A stretch of 64,000 nucleotides of DNA from Paenibacillaceae bacterium GAS479 (GTDB lineage: Bacteria > Bacillota > Bacilli > Paenibacillales > Paenibacillaceae). The notes below the pieces were generated by a model that searched no databases, had not been told where the DNA came from, and worked only from the letters and a program-made list of their open reading frames with translations. The position numbers and the translations under genes were made by a program. Shown here one piece after another: positions 47,035 to 54,546 of this stretch. Each line of letters starts with the position of its first letter. The first letter of the stretch is position 1. Location: the NCBI GenBank assembly GCA_900105225.1, contig LT629764.1, positions 2,621,501-2,685,500 of the forward strand, in the 5' to 3' direction.

Positions 47035-47958
47035 ATGTCCATTTTGCTGCTTATCCTGCTGCAGGTCATTTTCCCAGTATTCGCGTTGCTTGGTACCGGT
47101 GCAGCTCTGCATCTCAAATACCGCTTCGACATCCGCACGCTGTCGCGGCTGACGAGCTCGGTTTTCCTTCCGGCACTGGCTTTCGTCAATATTTATGAGA
47201 GCCGCTTTGAGGGGCAGCTTGTCGGAGAGGTCATTCTGTTTTTGCTGCTGCAAAATGCGGGCCTAATGCTCATCGCCGCGGCAGCTTCCCGGGCCTTCCG
47301 CTTGGAGCGTCGTACATCGTCTACGTTCAAAAACAGCGTTGTGCTGAACAACTCCGGTAACTTTGGCTTACCGGTTAGCCAGCTCGTTTTTGCCACTCAA
47401 CCGGTTGGCATGTCGATCCAAGTGATTGTGACGCTATTCCAAAATCTCGTCACTTACACGTACGGTCTGGCTACCGCCATGTCCGTCGAAACGAGAGGAT
47501 GGGGGGCTCTGCGGCAGCTCGTGACGAACCCCATTATCGCCGCGCTGGTGCTCGGGATCGCTTTTCGCGTCAGCGAACTGGAGCTGCCGCCATTTTTGTG
47601 GCGACCGATCGACAATGTCGCCAGTGCGTTCCTGGCGGTTGCGCTGTTCACGCTCGGCGCTCAGGTCGCTTCGCTAAAGCTGCGCCGACCTTCACTGCCG
47701 CTTACATTGACGGTGATCGGCCGGCTGCTCGTGTCTCCGGCGCTTGCGTTGCTGGTTATTCTGGCACTCGACTTGCAGGGTGTGACCGCTCAGGCGCTGC
47801 TCATCGCAGGCTCCTATCCATGCTCGCGCAACATGGCGCAGTTCGCACTGGAATACGGCAATGATCCCGATTATGCCGCCGAAGCGGTGCTGCTGACGAC
47901 GCTGCTCAGCGCTATTACAGTTACAGTCGCTGTGTATGTGTCTAGACAGCTTTATTAA
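47035..47958 (+). CDS. AEC-family transporter (auxin efflux carrier / malate permease type)
   Basis: ATG 9 bp after the malic enzyme stop, with AAAGGGAAG between. 307 aa with about ten membrane helices in two inverted halves (LLLILLQVIFPVFALLGTGA, LTSSVFLPALAFVNIYESRF, KNSVVLNNSGNFGLPVSQLV). The NNSGNFGLP motif is characteristic of AEC permeases, several of which carry malate. It may export surplus malate or pyruvate, or import malate. The last codons VTVAVYVSRQLY-stop are echoed several times in the 490 bp downstream. Confidence 0.88.
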   Translation: MSILLLILLQVIFPVFALLGTGAALHLKYRFDIRTLSRLTSSVFLPALAFVNIYESRFEGQLVGEVILFLLLQNAGLMLIAAAASRAFRLERRTSSTFKNSVVLNNSGNFGLPVSQLVFATQPVGMSIQVIVTLFQNLVTYTYGLATAMSVETRGWGALRQLVTNPIIAALVLGIAFRVSELELPPFLWRPIDNVASAFLAVALFTLGAQVASLKLRRPSLPLTLTVIGRLLVSPALALLVILALDLQGVTAQALLIAGSYPCSRNMAQFALEYGNDPDYAAEAVLLTTLLSAITVTVAVYVSRQLY

Positions 47959-48352
47959 CGCAGTTTCGTGCGGTTACAGATGCAGATGCAGATGCGGTTG
48001 GGGTGTGTGGTGTAGCTGGACTTGTTTTTAGTGTTGCTCAGCGCGATTCAGTGGCAGTTGCCGTATATGTGACTAGACAGCTGTTTTTCACGCAGTTTCA
48101 CACGACTGTAGTTGCAGTTGCGGTGGCTGTGTATGTGTCTAGACAGCTTTTTAAAGCGGTTTCGAGCGATTACAGTTGCAGTTACGGTGTGTGTAGCTGG
48201 GCAGGTATTTAATACTGCTTAGTGCAATTACAGTTGCAGTTACGGTGTGTGTAGCTGGGCAGGTATTTAATACTGCTTAGTGCAATTACAGTTGCAGTTA
48301 CGGTGTGTGTAGCTGGGCAGGTATTTAATACTGCTTAGTGCAATTACAGTTG
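47907..48352 (+). repeat. Tandem array seeded by the AEC gene 3' end, including three 58-bp copies
   Basis: The gene end (CTCAGCGCTATTACAGTTAC ... GTATGTGTCTAGACAGCTTT) recurs diverged at about 48037-48090 (CTCAGCGCGATTCAGTGGC, GTGACTAGACAGCTG) and 48110-48155 (GTATGTGTCTAGACAGCTTT). Then a derived 58-bp unit (GTTACGGTGTGTGTAGCTGG ... GCTTAGTGCAATTACAGTTG) starts at 48181, 48239 and 48297 with essentially no differences. This fills most of the 494-bp gap. Short reading frames here are by-products. Confidence 0.85.
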
Positions 48353-48452
48353 CAGTGGCGTTGCTTGAAGCTGGACAGCTTTGCTTTCTAACACCGCTCA
48401 GCAAGAGCTTTTTACAAGGGCGCATTAGTTTATTCCAGAGGAGGAAGGCACA

Positions 48453-48695
48453 ATGGGTGGAATTGACACAAAAGCCATTATAGAAATCAACCAGGCCGCT
48501 TCCCGCTATCAATCCAGCATCGTACTGCATGCAGGAAGCCGCAGCATCGATGTGAAAAGTATTTTGGGACTAACTATTACTCTTGTTCGCGACGAGAATT
48601 ACACGCTGGAAATTCATGGATCGGATGAAGCGGAAGCAACTCCAGGGATGCTGGAAGTGTTCTCAAGACATGGCATGCGCGTTGATGTGAAATAG
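48453..48695 (+). CDS. HPr/Crh-like protein lacking the phosphorylatable His
   Basis: ATG after GAGGAGGAAGG, a very strong site. The 80-residue protein aligns with HPr from helix 1 onward: QAASRYQSSIVLHAGSRSID, then VKSILGLTITL, with Ser36 in the place of the regulatory HPr Ser46, then IHGSDEAEA. The HPr N-terminal strand and the active-site His15 loop (HARPA) are missing. It therefore cannot carry phosphate for the PTS. Like Crh it could be a Ser-phosphorylated regulator (inference). Followed by a strong terminator as a single gene. Confidence 0.8.
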   Translation: MGGIDTKAIIEINQAASRYQSSIVLHAGSRSIDVKSILGLTITLVRDENYTLEIHGSDEAEATPGMLEVFSRHGMRVDVK

Positions 48696-48730
48696 GTTGT
48701 GGTTGTTGGAACAATGACCGCGGACCGTCC

Positions 48731-48757
48731 GGACCGTCCCTGATGGACGGTCTTTTT
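48731..48757 (+). terminator. Terminator of the HPr-like gene
   Basis: GGACCGTCC and GGACGGTC pair around CTGAT, then TTTTT. Confidence 0.85.
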
Positions 48758-48944
48758 GTTTTTCGCATGGCAGGGGTATCGATTAATAATTGCAGAGAGG
48801 CAATCAGCAGTTCAGACCCCTACAGAAGGCGGGGATTGGTTTGAGGATTTATGAAAGAGAATCTAACGAAATTTCCATGGTTTGAAAATTAGCCACAGTC
48901 TCCAGACGCTCTAAGTTTCGCTTATGCATGAATTTGAAGCACCT

Positions 48945-49060
48945 CCATGCGTAACGGAACTGAGAGATGTTATTTCAGCAAAATGAAGGGTTCCTGAAGC
49001 GTAACGGAACTGAGAAACGCTATTGAGGGATTTTCACGGTGAAATCACATTTTTCGGGCT
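48945..49060. repeat. Large palindromic repeat, second copy, left half
   Basis: Units GCGTAACGGAACTGAGAGAT (about 48949) and GCGTAACGGAACTGAGAAAC (about 48999) match the direct units of the copy at 39112. The inverted half lies beyond the IS at 50483-50552. Confidence 0.75.
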
Positions 49061-49136
49061 GGCCCCCTAATTCTGGAGAGTTCAGGGCGAAATAGGTTTG
49101 AATCGAAGTCTAGCTTCATTTTTCTCGCAAATACGC

Positions 49137-50099
49137 TTATACGGCCCGTTTGTACTCGGATACATCCGGATTTGTTTCGGCAATCCACTGCATAAACTCA
49201 GCGGGGGATCGCTTCCCTAAGCTGAGGTGCATCTTGCGGTGGTTGTAGAAATCCATGAACGAATCCACGGCCTGAAACGCCTCTTCAAACGTAGTAAAGC
49301 GCTCCTTACTCAATAACCAGCGCTCCAGCGTGGCATGGAACGATTCAATATAGGCATTCATGTTGGGCGTTTTCGGAGGGATTCGTTCATGCACAAATAT
49401 AAGCTCCTCCGCCAGTTCTCCAAACGCCTTGCTCACAAACTGAGGGCCATTGTCCGTTCGAATAACAGGTGTTTGTTGTCCAGGCATGAGACGTAGATTT
49501 AGTGCTGTACGCACCATATCGCAGACGTGTTTGGCTTCGCAACTAGAGCCGGTGTAGTAGCCCACAATGCTGCGGTCAAATACATCGATCATGTCCGCGA
49601 TAAAAAAGAACTGGCTGTAGCCGTCTACGTATCCATATTTAATATCCAGCTGCCACAGCTGGTTCGAGGCCGTAATGTCGTGGTAACGCGCCAGACGTCT
49701 CGGGTAATGAACCTTCTTTCGGCGCTGGGGATGCAGAATCTGCAGCTCGCGACAGAGTCGGTACACCTTCTTTTTGTTAATAACCAAATCATAGGACTTG
49801 CGAAGACATTCGGTTAGGAGGCTGTAGCCATACCCGTGCTCTTCCCCTGATACCAGCTCCAGCAACCATTCCTTGATTTGCTCGTCGCTAATGACACGGC
49901 CGGCCATGGTGAGCGACTGGGTCGAGAGAGGCCGTCCTGAGCGCTGGGGAGTGGAACGGACAGAACGATTCGCCTGGTTTCGCCGGCTGTAAAACGTGGA
50001 GCTAGACAGGTCAACGATACGTAAAAGAACGGCTATCTGGTGTCCCTGCTCGACGAACGTTTGGGCAACGTGAAGTTTGTCATCGAGGCAGGGCTGGAC
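49137..50099 (-). CDS. IS3-family transposase OrfB (DDE catalytic domain)
   Basis: The frame is open without a stop from the A6G slippery site at 50105-50099, so OrfB is probably made as an OrfAB fusion by -1 frameshifting. An internal ATG at 49907 (MAGRVISDEQ) exists but is not needed. After the junction come KLHVAQTFVEQGHQIAVLLR and the HTH_21-like region. The integrase core has Asp in LWQLDIKYG, Asp in RTDNGPQFVSK and Glu in NAYIESFHATLERW, with the last two 35 residues apart, the D,D(35)E signature. It ends YKRAV at 49137, about 75 bp from the left TIR. Confidence 0.9.
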   Translation of the reverse strand, partial: VQPCLDDKLHVAQTFVEQGHQIAVLLRIVDLSSSTFYSRRNQANRSVRSTPQRSGRPLSTQSLTMAGRVISDEQIKEWLLELVSGEEHGYGYSLLTECLRKSYDLVINKKKVYRLCRELQILHPQRRKKVHYPRRLARYHDITASNQLWQLDIKYGYVDGYSQFFFIADMIDVFDRSIVGYYTGSSCEAKHVCDMVRTALNLRLMPGQQTPVIRTDNGPQFVSKAFGELAEELIFVHERIPPKTPNMNAYIESFHATLERWLLSKERFTTFEEAFQAVDSFMDFYNHRKMHLSLGKRSPAEFMQWIAETNPDVSEYKRAV

Positions 50100-50392
50100 T
50101 TTTTTACGAGCTCCCGCAGAACGTTGTTCTCCAGTTCCTTTTCACCTAGTGCCTTGAGGGCTTGCTCATACTTGGCCTCTAGCTCAGCAAGTCGCCTGGC
50201 ATCGTCGATCCGTTCATCGATGGTTGGGATCGCATCATGACCGACTTTCTCCTGATACTCCTTCACCCAGTTTCGAATGGTCTTGGGAGATACGTCATAT
50301 TTGCGGGCAAGGACGCCGCTCTTTATTCCTGCCAGGGCTTCCTGCGCCACCTTGTTCCGAACTCCTTCAAACACCTGATTCCTCTGCCTCAT
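50033..50392 (-). CDS. IS3-family transposase OrfA (HTH)
   Basis: ATG 50392 follows AGAGGTGAGAGGG. 119 aa. The HTH (ALAGIKSGVLARKYDVSPKT and IRNWVKEY) binds the IS ends. A leucine-rich coiled region (RLAELEAKYEQALKALGEKE) follows. The reading frame passes the slippery AAAAAAG at codons LVKK. Normal decoding adds SSPASM... and stops at 50033, while a -1 slip joins OrfB. Free OrfA usually represses transposition. Confidence 0.88.
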   Translation of the reverse strand: MRQRNQVFEGVRNKVAQEALAGIKSGVLARKYDVSPKTIRNWVKEYQEKVGHDAIPTIDERIDDARRLAELEAKYEQALKALGEKELENNVLRELVKKSSPASMTNFTLPKRSSSRDTR

Positions 50393-50469
50393 GGCCCTCT
50401 CACCTCTTACTAGTAGTGTACCTGATTTCCCAGGGTACTCTCCAATTCAATTAGGGGGCTTAAGAGTTT

Positions 50470-50552
50470 TGACCCAAATAACGCTTCTCAGAACCGTTAG
50501 ATGATTCGCAACCTGTTTTTGAGGAGGAATAGGTTCTCTGAGTTCCGTTAGG
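50470..50552. repeat. Large palindromic repeat, second copy, right half
   Basis: GACCCAAATAACGCTTCTCA with inverted unit CTTCTCAGAACCGTTAG (about 50483) and TCTCTGAGTTCCGTTAGG (about 50534) match the right half of the intact copy at 39220-39302. Confidence 0.75.
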
Positions 50553-50754
50553 ATATGAACTAACGTATCTTTCTTCTGATGCGGGCCTCACTTGAGGGAC
50601 CTGCTTCAGAATCCGAGAATCCCAAAACACCAAAAGACCCTTCCGGTCTCCAATGGGGAGGCGGAAGGGCGGAAGAAAATGAGCCTGATAGCAGCATTGG
50701 CTACCAAGGCAGTGACAGAGGGGGAGGTATCTCCGCCGATCAGACTACCGGAGT

Positions 50755-50940
50755 CGTGCCTTAAGCTACATCCCCATGCGGGCTGTAACTTAAGGCGGCG
50801 TATTACCAGCTGCCGTGAAGATACTGCTCATGGCGGAGTTACATCACCCATGCGGGCTGAGAGTAAAGGCGGCGTATTACCAGCTGCCGTGAAGATACTA
50901 CCCGTGGCGGAACCTACATCCCTAAGCGGGCTCCAACTTA
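50755..50940 (-). repeat. 74-bp tandem array seeded by the aldo/keto reductase 3' end
   Basis: The end of the gene (plus-strand reading TTAAGGCAGCACATTACC, TGCTGCTGTGAAGA at 50938) is repeated as TAAGGCGGCGTATTACCAGC, TGCCGTGAAGATACT at 50791 and 50865, a 74-bp period. CATGCGGGCT-type words lie between. The gap 50553-50754 shows nothing recognisable. Confidence 0.8.
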
Positions 50941-51855
50941 AGGCAGCACATTACCTGCTGCTGTGAAGACGTTGTACCATTCCTCGCGGGTGAGGCGGAT
51001 GTCAGCCGCTTTGATGCAGTCTTGTAGCCGCTGCACGTTCGTCGTGCCGGTTACCGGCTGCATGTTTGCCGGATGGCGGAGCAGCCAGGCCATCGCAATC
51101 GTTGTGCTGCTGACGTCGTAGCGGGCTGCGAGCTCGTCGATGGCGGCATTCAGCTCCGGAAACTTTTCGCTGCCGAGAAACACGCCTTCAAAGAAGCCGT
51201 ATTGGAACGGCGACCACGGTTGAATCGTGATGTCATGCAGGCGGCAGAAGTCCAGCACGCTGCCGTCGCGATTCACGGCGGACTCATTGTGCATATTGAC
51301 GTTGAAGCCTTGAGAAATCATATTGCTGTTCGTAATGCTAAGCTGCAGCTGATTCGCCACAAGCGGCTGTTTAACTGCTTTTTTGAGCAATTGAATCTGC
51401 ATCGGGTTCTGGTTGGAAACACCGAAGTGGCGTACTTTGCCGGACTGCTCCAACTGATCGAAGGCCTCCGCAACCTCCTCCGGCTCAACGAGCGTATCCG
51501 GACGATGCAGCAGCAGTACGTCGAGATATTCGGTACGCAGACGTTGCAATATTTTATCCACCGAGTCCAAAATATGCTCCTTAGAAAAGTCGAAACGGCC
51601 CGGACGAATGCCGCATTTGGACTGGAGGATGATCCCTTCCCGAACGGTTGGGTTCATCCCGATCGCATCAGCGAAGATTTCCTCGCACTCGCCTGCGCCA
51701 TAAATGTCCGCATGATCGAAGAAATTTGCTCCAAGCTCCATCGCCGACCGCACAAAGCGCTCTGCCTCCGGCTTGTCCAATCCGTCGATACGCATACAGC
51801 CAACCGCAACGGCTGGTACTTCGAGGGTGCTGCTGCCCAGTTTGAATGTTCTCAT
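50938..51855 (-). CDS. Aldo/keto reductase (YdhF-like)
   Basis: The frame opens at 51915, but ATG 51855 follows GGAGG and gives MRTFKLGSSTLEVPAVAVGC. A TIM-barrel AKR with the catalytic tetrad visible: D47 and Y52 in FFDHADIYGAG, K80 in ILQSKCGI and H117 in LLLHRPDTL. NADPH binding is supported by GVSNQNP and the C-terminal PVTGTTNVQRLQDC. 305 aa. Substrate unknown. Single gene, with an array of its own 3' end downstream. Confidence 0.92.
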   Translation of the reverse strand: MRTFKLGSSTLEVPAVAVGCMRIDGLDKPEAERFVRSAMELGANFFDHADIYGAGECEEIFADAIGMNPTVREGIILQSKCGIRPGRFDFSKEHILDSVDKILQRLRTEYLDVLLLHRPDTLVEPEEVAEAFDQLEQSGKVRHFGVSNQNPMQIQLLKKAVKQPLVANQLQLSITNSNMISQGFNVNMHNESAVNRDGSVLDFCRLHDITIQPWSPFQYGFFEGVFLGSEKFPELNAAIDELAARYDVSSTTIAMAWLLRHPANMQPVTGTTNVQRLQDCIKAADIRLTREEWYNVFTAAGNVLP

Positions 51856-51940
51856 TTGTGATTCCTCCAGGGATAAGAATGTTGCCGTACCGCGCGGGCA
51901 CGGATAAATGATCAAGGTCTAAATCTGACTCCAAGAAACG

Positions 51941-51960
51941 AGCCGTCCCCATGGACGGTT
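51941..51960. other. Hairpin in the upstream region of the aldo/keto reductase gene
   Basis: AGCCGTCC and GGACGGTT pair around CCAT, about 85 bp before the start. There is no T-run. Possible leader structure or operator. The rest of 51856-52126 shows nothing recognisable. Confidence 0.35.
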
Positions 51961-52126
51961 CCATATGCGCAGGAACTATGAGAACTAGGTCATTCATTTA
52001 AGTAGGACAAGCAAGTATGACGTTGTCCTTGTTCCCTGCAATGATTGCGTCTTCATTGTGGCATATCTTCCCGGACTGCTTCAAGCTGCGAATTATAGGA
52101 AGTAGGTGCTAAAAGTTAGGCGATAG

Positions 52127-53065
52127 TTACTCCGGTACAATCACCTGCACATGCCCCGGCAGGATGCGGAGGTGGATCGGCAGATCCGGACCTTCCTCGC
52201 CGTCGACATTCGTGCGAACCGTCTCGGATGAGCTGACGCTGATCTCTTTGGCTGTAAAATAGACGACATCCTTATGGTTTTTCAGGCTGCCGAACCAAAG
52301 CGACAAGCCGGCGGTCAGCGTACTAAATACGCCCAAGTCCTTGAAAATAAAGCCATGAATTAACCCGTCATCCACCGAGGCGTCCGGTGCGAGATTTTCG
52401 AAGCCGCCGACCGAATTGGTCAGAGCTGCCACGAACAAAGGGGAGTCACCCTCCCATATCTGGCCGTCATAACTGATATGCATAGGATAGGAACGCCTGC
52501 CGATGAGCTCCTTGAGTCCTTCTTTAAGATAAGCGAACGCCCCAAGACGTGACTTTTCCTCTGATGTGACCGCTGCCACCGCTTCTGCAATGGACCCGGC
52601 AGCTACGACATTGGAGAACAGGCGGTCGTTCAACAGTCCCATATCGACCTTAACGACACGTAGGGAAGCCAGCGTGCGTATGGCTTCTTCCGGCTCCAGT
52701 GGAATGCCCAGCGCACGGGCAAAATCATTGACCGTCCCGAGCGGTACTACGCCGAGTTTTGGCTGGAAGGGTTGATGCATTAATCCGTTGATCGTCTCGT
52801 GCAGCGTGCCATCTCCCCCCATGGAGACGACCAGCTCGTAACACTCCTCGCAGGCGGACTCGCAGAAGCGGGTAGCATCCAACTCGCCCGCTGTCTCACG
52901 CAGGTCGACTTCATATCCATTGGAGCGCAGCACACTCTTGATGTCGCGAGTGTAATCCGCAGCTTTCTCCTTGCCGGAGGCAGGGTTGAGAATGACCATC
53001 GCTTTCTTTTTTTGGCTGCGTGCTGCTACTGACCTATCCGGTGCCTTACCCGTCGTATCCTTCAT
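52127..53065 (-). CDS. Diacylglycerol kinase-like lipid kinase (DagK/YegS/BmrU family)
   Basis: ATG 53065 after GGTGGGGAC. The catalytic domain has AMVILNPASGKEKA, the nucleotide-binding VSMGGDGTLHETINGLM and PLGTVNDFARALGIP motifs, and the C-terminal beta domain (NSVGGFENLAPDASVDDGLI, TNVDGEEGPDLPIHLRILPG). 312 aa. It would phosphorylate diacylglycerol or a related lipid with ATP at the membrane. A basic N-terminal extension (KDTTGKAPDRSVAARSQKKK) is slightly longer than usual. Single gene; upstream region shared with the Fur-regulated gene. Confidence 0.92.
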   Translation of the reverse strand: MKDTTGKAPDRSVAARSQKKKAMVILNPASGKEKAADYTRDIKSVLRSNGYEVDLRETAGELDATRFCESACEECYELVVSMGGDGTLHETINGLMHQPFQPKLGVVPLGTVNDFARALGIPLEPEEAIRTLASLRVVKVDMGLLNDRLFSNVVAAGSIAEAVAAVTSEEKSRLGAFAYLKEGLKELIGRRSYPMHISYDGQIWEGDSPLFVAALTNSVGGFENLAPDASVDDGLIHGFIFKDLGVFSTLTAGLSLWFGSLKNHKDVVYFTAKEISVSSSETVRTNVDGEEGPDLPIHLRILPGHVQVIVPE

Positions 53066-53223
53066 GTCCCCACCACTCCCGGTTCAGTATTATCCTTTTT
53101 TGGGTTATACGGCTATTACCCGTGATTACCACTTCGCAGGTTGTGATTAAACACCGATCTCTCCAGTTTGTATTTCTTATTGACAGCTAAAGGTAGGGCC
53201 GATATAGTGGGAATTGTTGACAC

Positions 53224-53238
53224 TGATAATCATTATCA
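53224..53238. promoter_or_regulatory. Fur box
   Basis: TGATAATCATTATCA is a perfect 7-1-7 Fur box 31 bp before the binding-protein ATG. A TTGACA lies just upstream, so Fur binding would cover the promoter. Confidence 0.9.
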
Positions 53239-53269
53239 GAAACTTTATACATAAAAGGGGTTTATACAG

Positions 53270-54244
53270 ATGAAAAAGTGGCTTACTCCGCTTGTGCTTT
53301 CGCTGACTCTCGTGCTCAGCGCCTGCGGCAGCAAAGGCGATAGTTCGACTAACAATGCTAGCAATACCGGCAGTCAGCCGACAGCAAGCGCAGCACCTTC
53401 GGCTTCACCGGCAGCATCACCCGCAGCATCTGGAACATTTACCTATGAATCCGAGACCGGCCCGGTTGAAGTGCCCCTGAATGCTCAACGCATTGTCGCT
53501 CTGACGAACGCTCCGAATGTCCTTTCGCTGGGCCTCCCGATTGTTGGTGTCGACCAATGGTCGAACAAAAGCTCGATGTTCACCGACAAATTGAGCGGCG
53601 TAGCTGAGGTGACGGATGAAAATCTGGAGAAAATCATTGAGCTTGACCCAGATCTGATCATTGCTGGTACACATATGAAAAATCTCGACAAAATGAGAGA
53701 GATCGCTCCAACCGTAGTTTACACCTGGGGTAAGCTAGACTATATTGAGCAACAATTGGCGATCGGCAAGCTGCTTAATAAGGAGAAGGAAGCCCAAGCA
53801 TGGGCGGATGACTTCAAGAAGCGCGCCGAAGAAGCGGGTAAACAGGTCAAAGCGAAAATTGGCGAGAACGCAACCGTTTCTGTCATTGAATTTGATGCGA
53901 AGAGCTTCTACGTCTTCGGCAACAATTGGGCGCGTGGCACCGAAGTGCTGTATCAGGCGATGGGCCTGCAGATGACGGAGAATGCGAAGAAGGATGCGCT
54001 CGGTCCGGGTATGTTCACAATTTCCAGCGAATCGCTGCCGGAATACGCAGGAGACTATATCGTGCTGAGCCGACCAAAAGGGCTCGACAATCCCGTATTC
54101 CAAACCGAGACGTGGAAGGGAATCCCTGCCGTGAAGAGTGGCCGAGTTATTACCATCGATCCAGCATCTTATAGCTACAGCGATCCGATTACTTTGGATC
54201 ATATGCTTAAACTGTACACGGATGAGTTCTTGGCTCTGCCGTAA
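53270..54244 (+). CDS. Iron-siderophore ABC transporter binding lipoprotein (FhuD/FeuA type)
   Basis: ATG after AAAGGGG. Lipoprotein signal with lipobox VLSAC, then a Ser/Ala/Pro linker. The type III solute-binding fold is seen in RIVALTNAPNVLSLGLPIVG, KIIELDPDLIIAG, NNWARGTEVLYQAMGLQ and WKGIPAVKSGRVITID. 324 aa. Captures a ferric siderophore. No permease or ATPase gene is nearby, so it is an orphan that must use a transporter encoded elsewhere. The perfect Fur box shows iron-repressed expression. Confidence 0.93.
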   Translation: MKKWLTPLVLSLTLVLSACGSKGDSSTNNASNTGSQPTASAAPSASPAASPAASGTFTYESETGPVEVPLNAQRIVALTNAPNVLSLGLPIVGVDQWSNKSSMFTDKLSGVAEVTDENLEKIIELDPDLIIAGTHMKNLDKMREIAPTVVYTWGKLDYIEQQLAIGKLLNKEKEAQAWADDFKKRAEEAGKQVKAKIGENATVSVIEFDAKSFYVFGNNWARGTEVLYQAMGLQMTENAKKDALGPGMFTISSESLPEYAGDYIVLSRPKGLDNPVFQTETWKGIPAVKSGRVITIDPASYSYSDPITLDHMLKLYTDEFLALP

Positions 54245-54315
54245 TGTAAGCGACTCGAACAAAACTTTAACGGTGAAAGCTCAGGTGCTGCCTGTTCATC
54301 GATCTATTTTCAGCC

Positions 54316-54362
54316 AAGGGTGTCCCAAAAGCAGAAGTTAACTCTGCATGCGGGGCGCCCTT
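54316..54362 (+). terminator. Palindrome after the siderophore-binding gene
   Basis: AAGGGTGTCCC, GCAGA / TCTGC, GGGGCGCCCTT fold into a long imperfect hairpin centred on GTTAAC, without a strong T-run. It may be a terminator or a MITE-like palindrome. The remainder of 54245-54546 holds nothing I recognise. Confidence 0.5.
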
Positions 54363-54546
54363 GATTGCGTTATAGGTTGCACGACCATTAAACCGCCTGT
54401 TATGCCAAATAGGGGATATAGGCGGGAGGATAGTATATTTCGCGTCGGCCTTGCGTTATGATAGGAAGGAACATTCGCGGATTGCAATAGACGAAGGCAG
54501 AATTAAGCTACCGTGAAAATAGATATTCAACCGAATAGGAGACCCA

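Larger units (their letters stand above)
49062..50459 (-). mobile_element. IS3-family insertion sequence, about 1.4 kb
   Basis: Terminal inverted repeats: left GCCCCCTAATTCTGGAGAGT at 49062, right (minus strand) GCCCCCTAATTGAATTGGAG from 50459. It contains OrfA and OrfB with an A6G slippery site, the IS3-family layout. It sits in the centre of a palindromic repeat. No clear target-site duplication could be read. The open frames, intact DDE triad and TIRs suggest it may be functional. Confidence 0.88.

Noticed and set aside
48003-48212. 69-codon plus-strand frame after the AEC gene
   Set aside because: It consists of decayed copies of the AEC gene end (YVTRQLF, YVSRQLF), explained by the repeat array.
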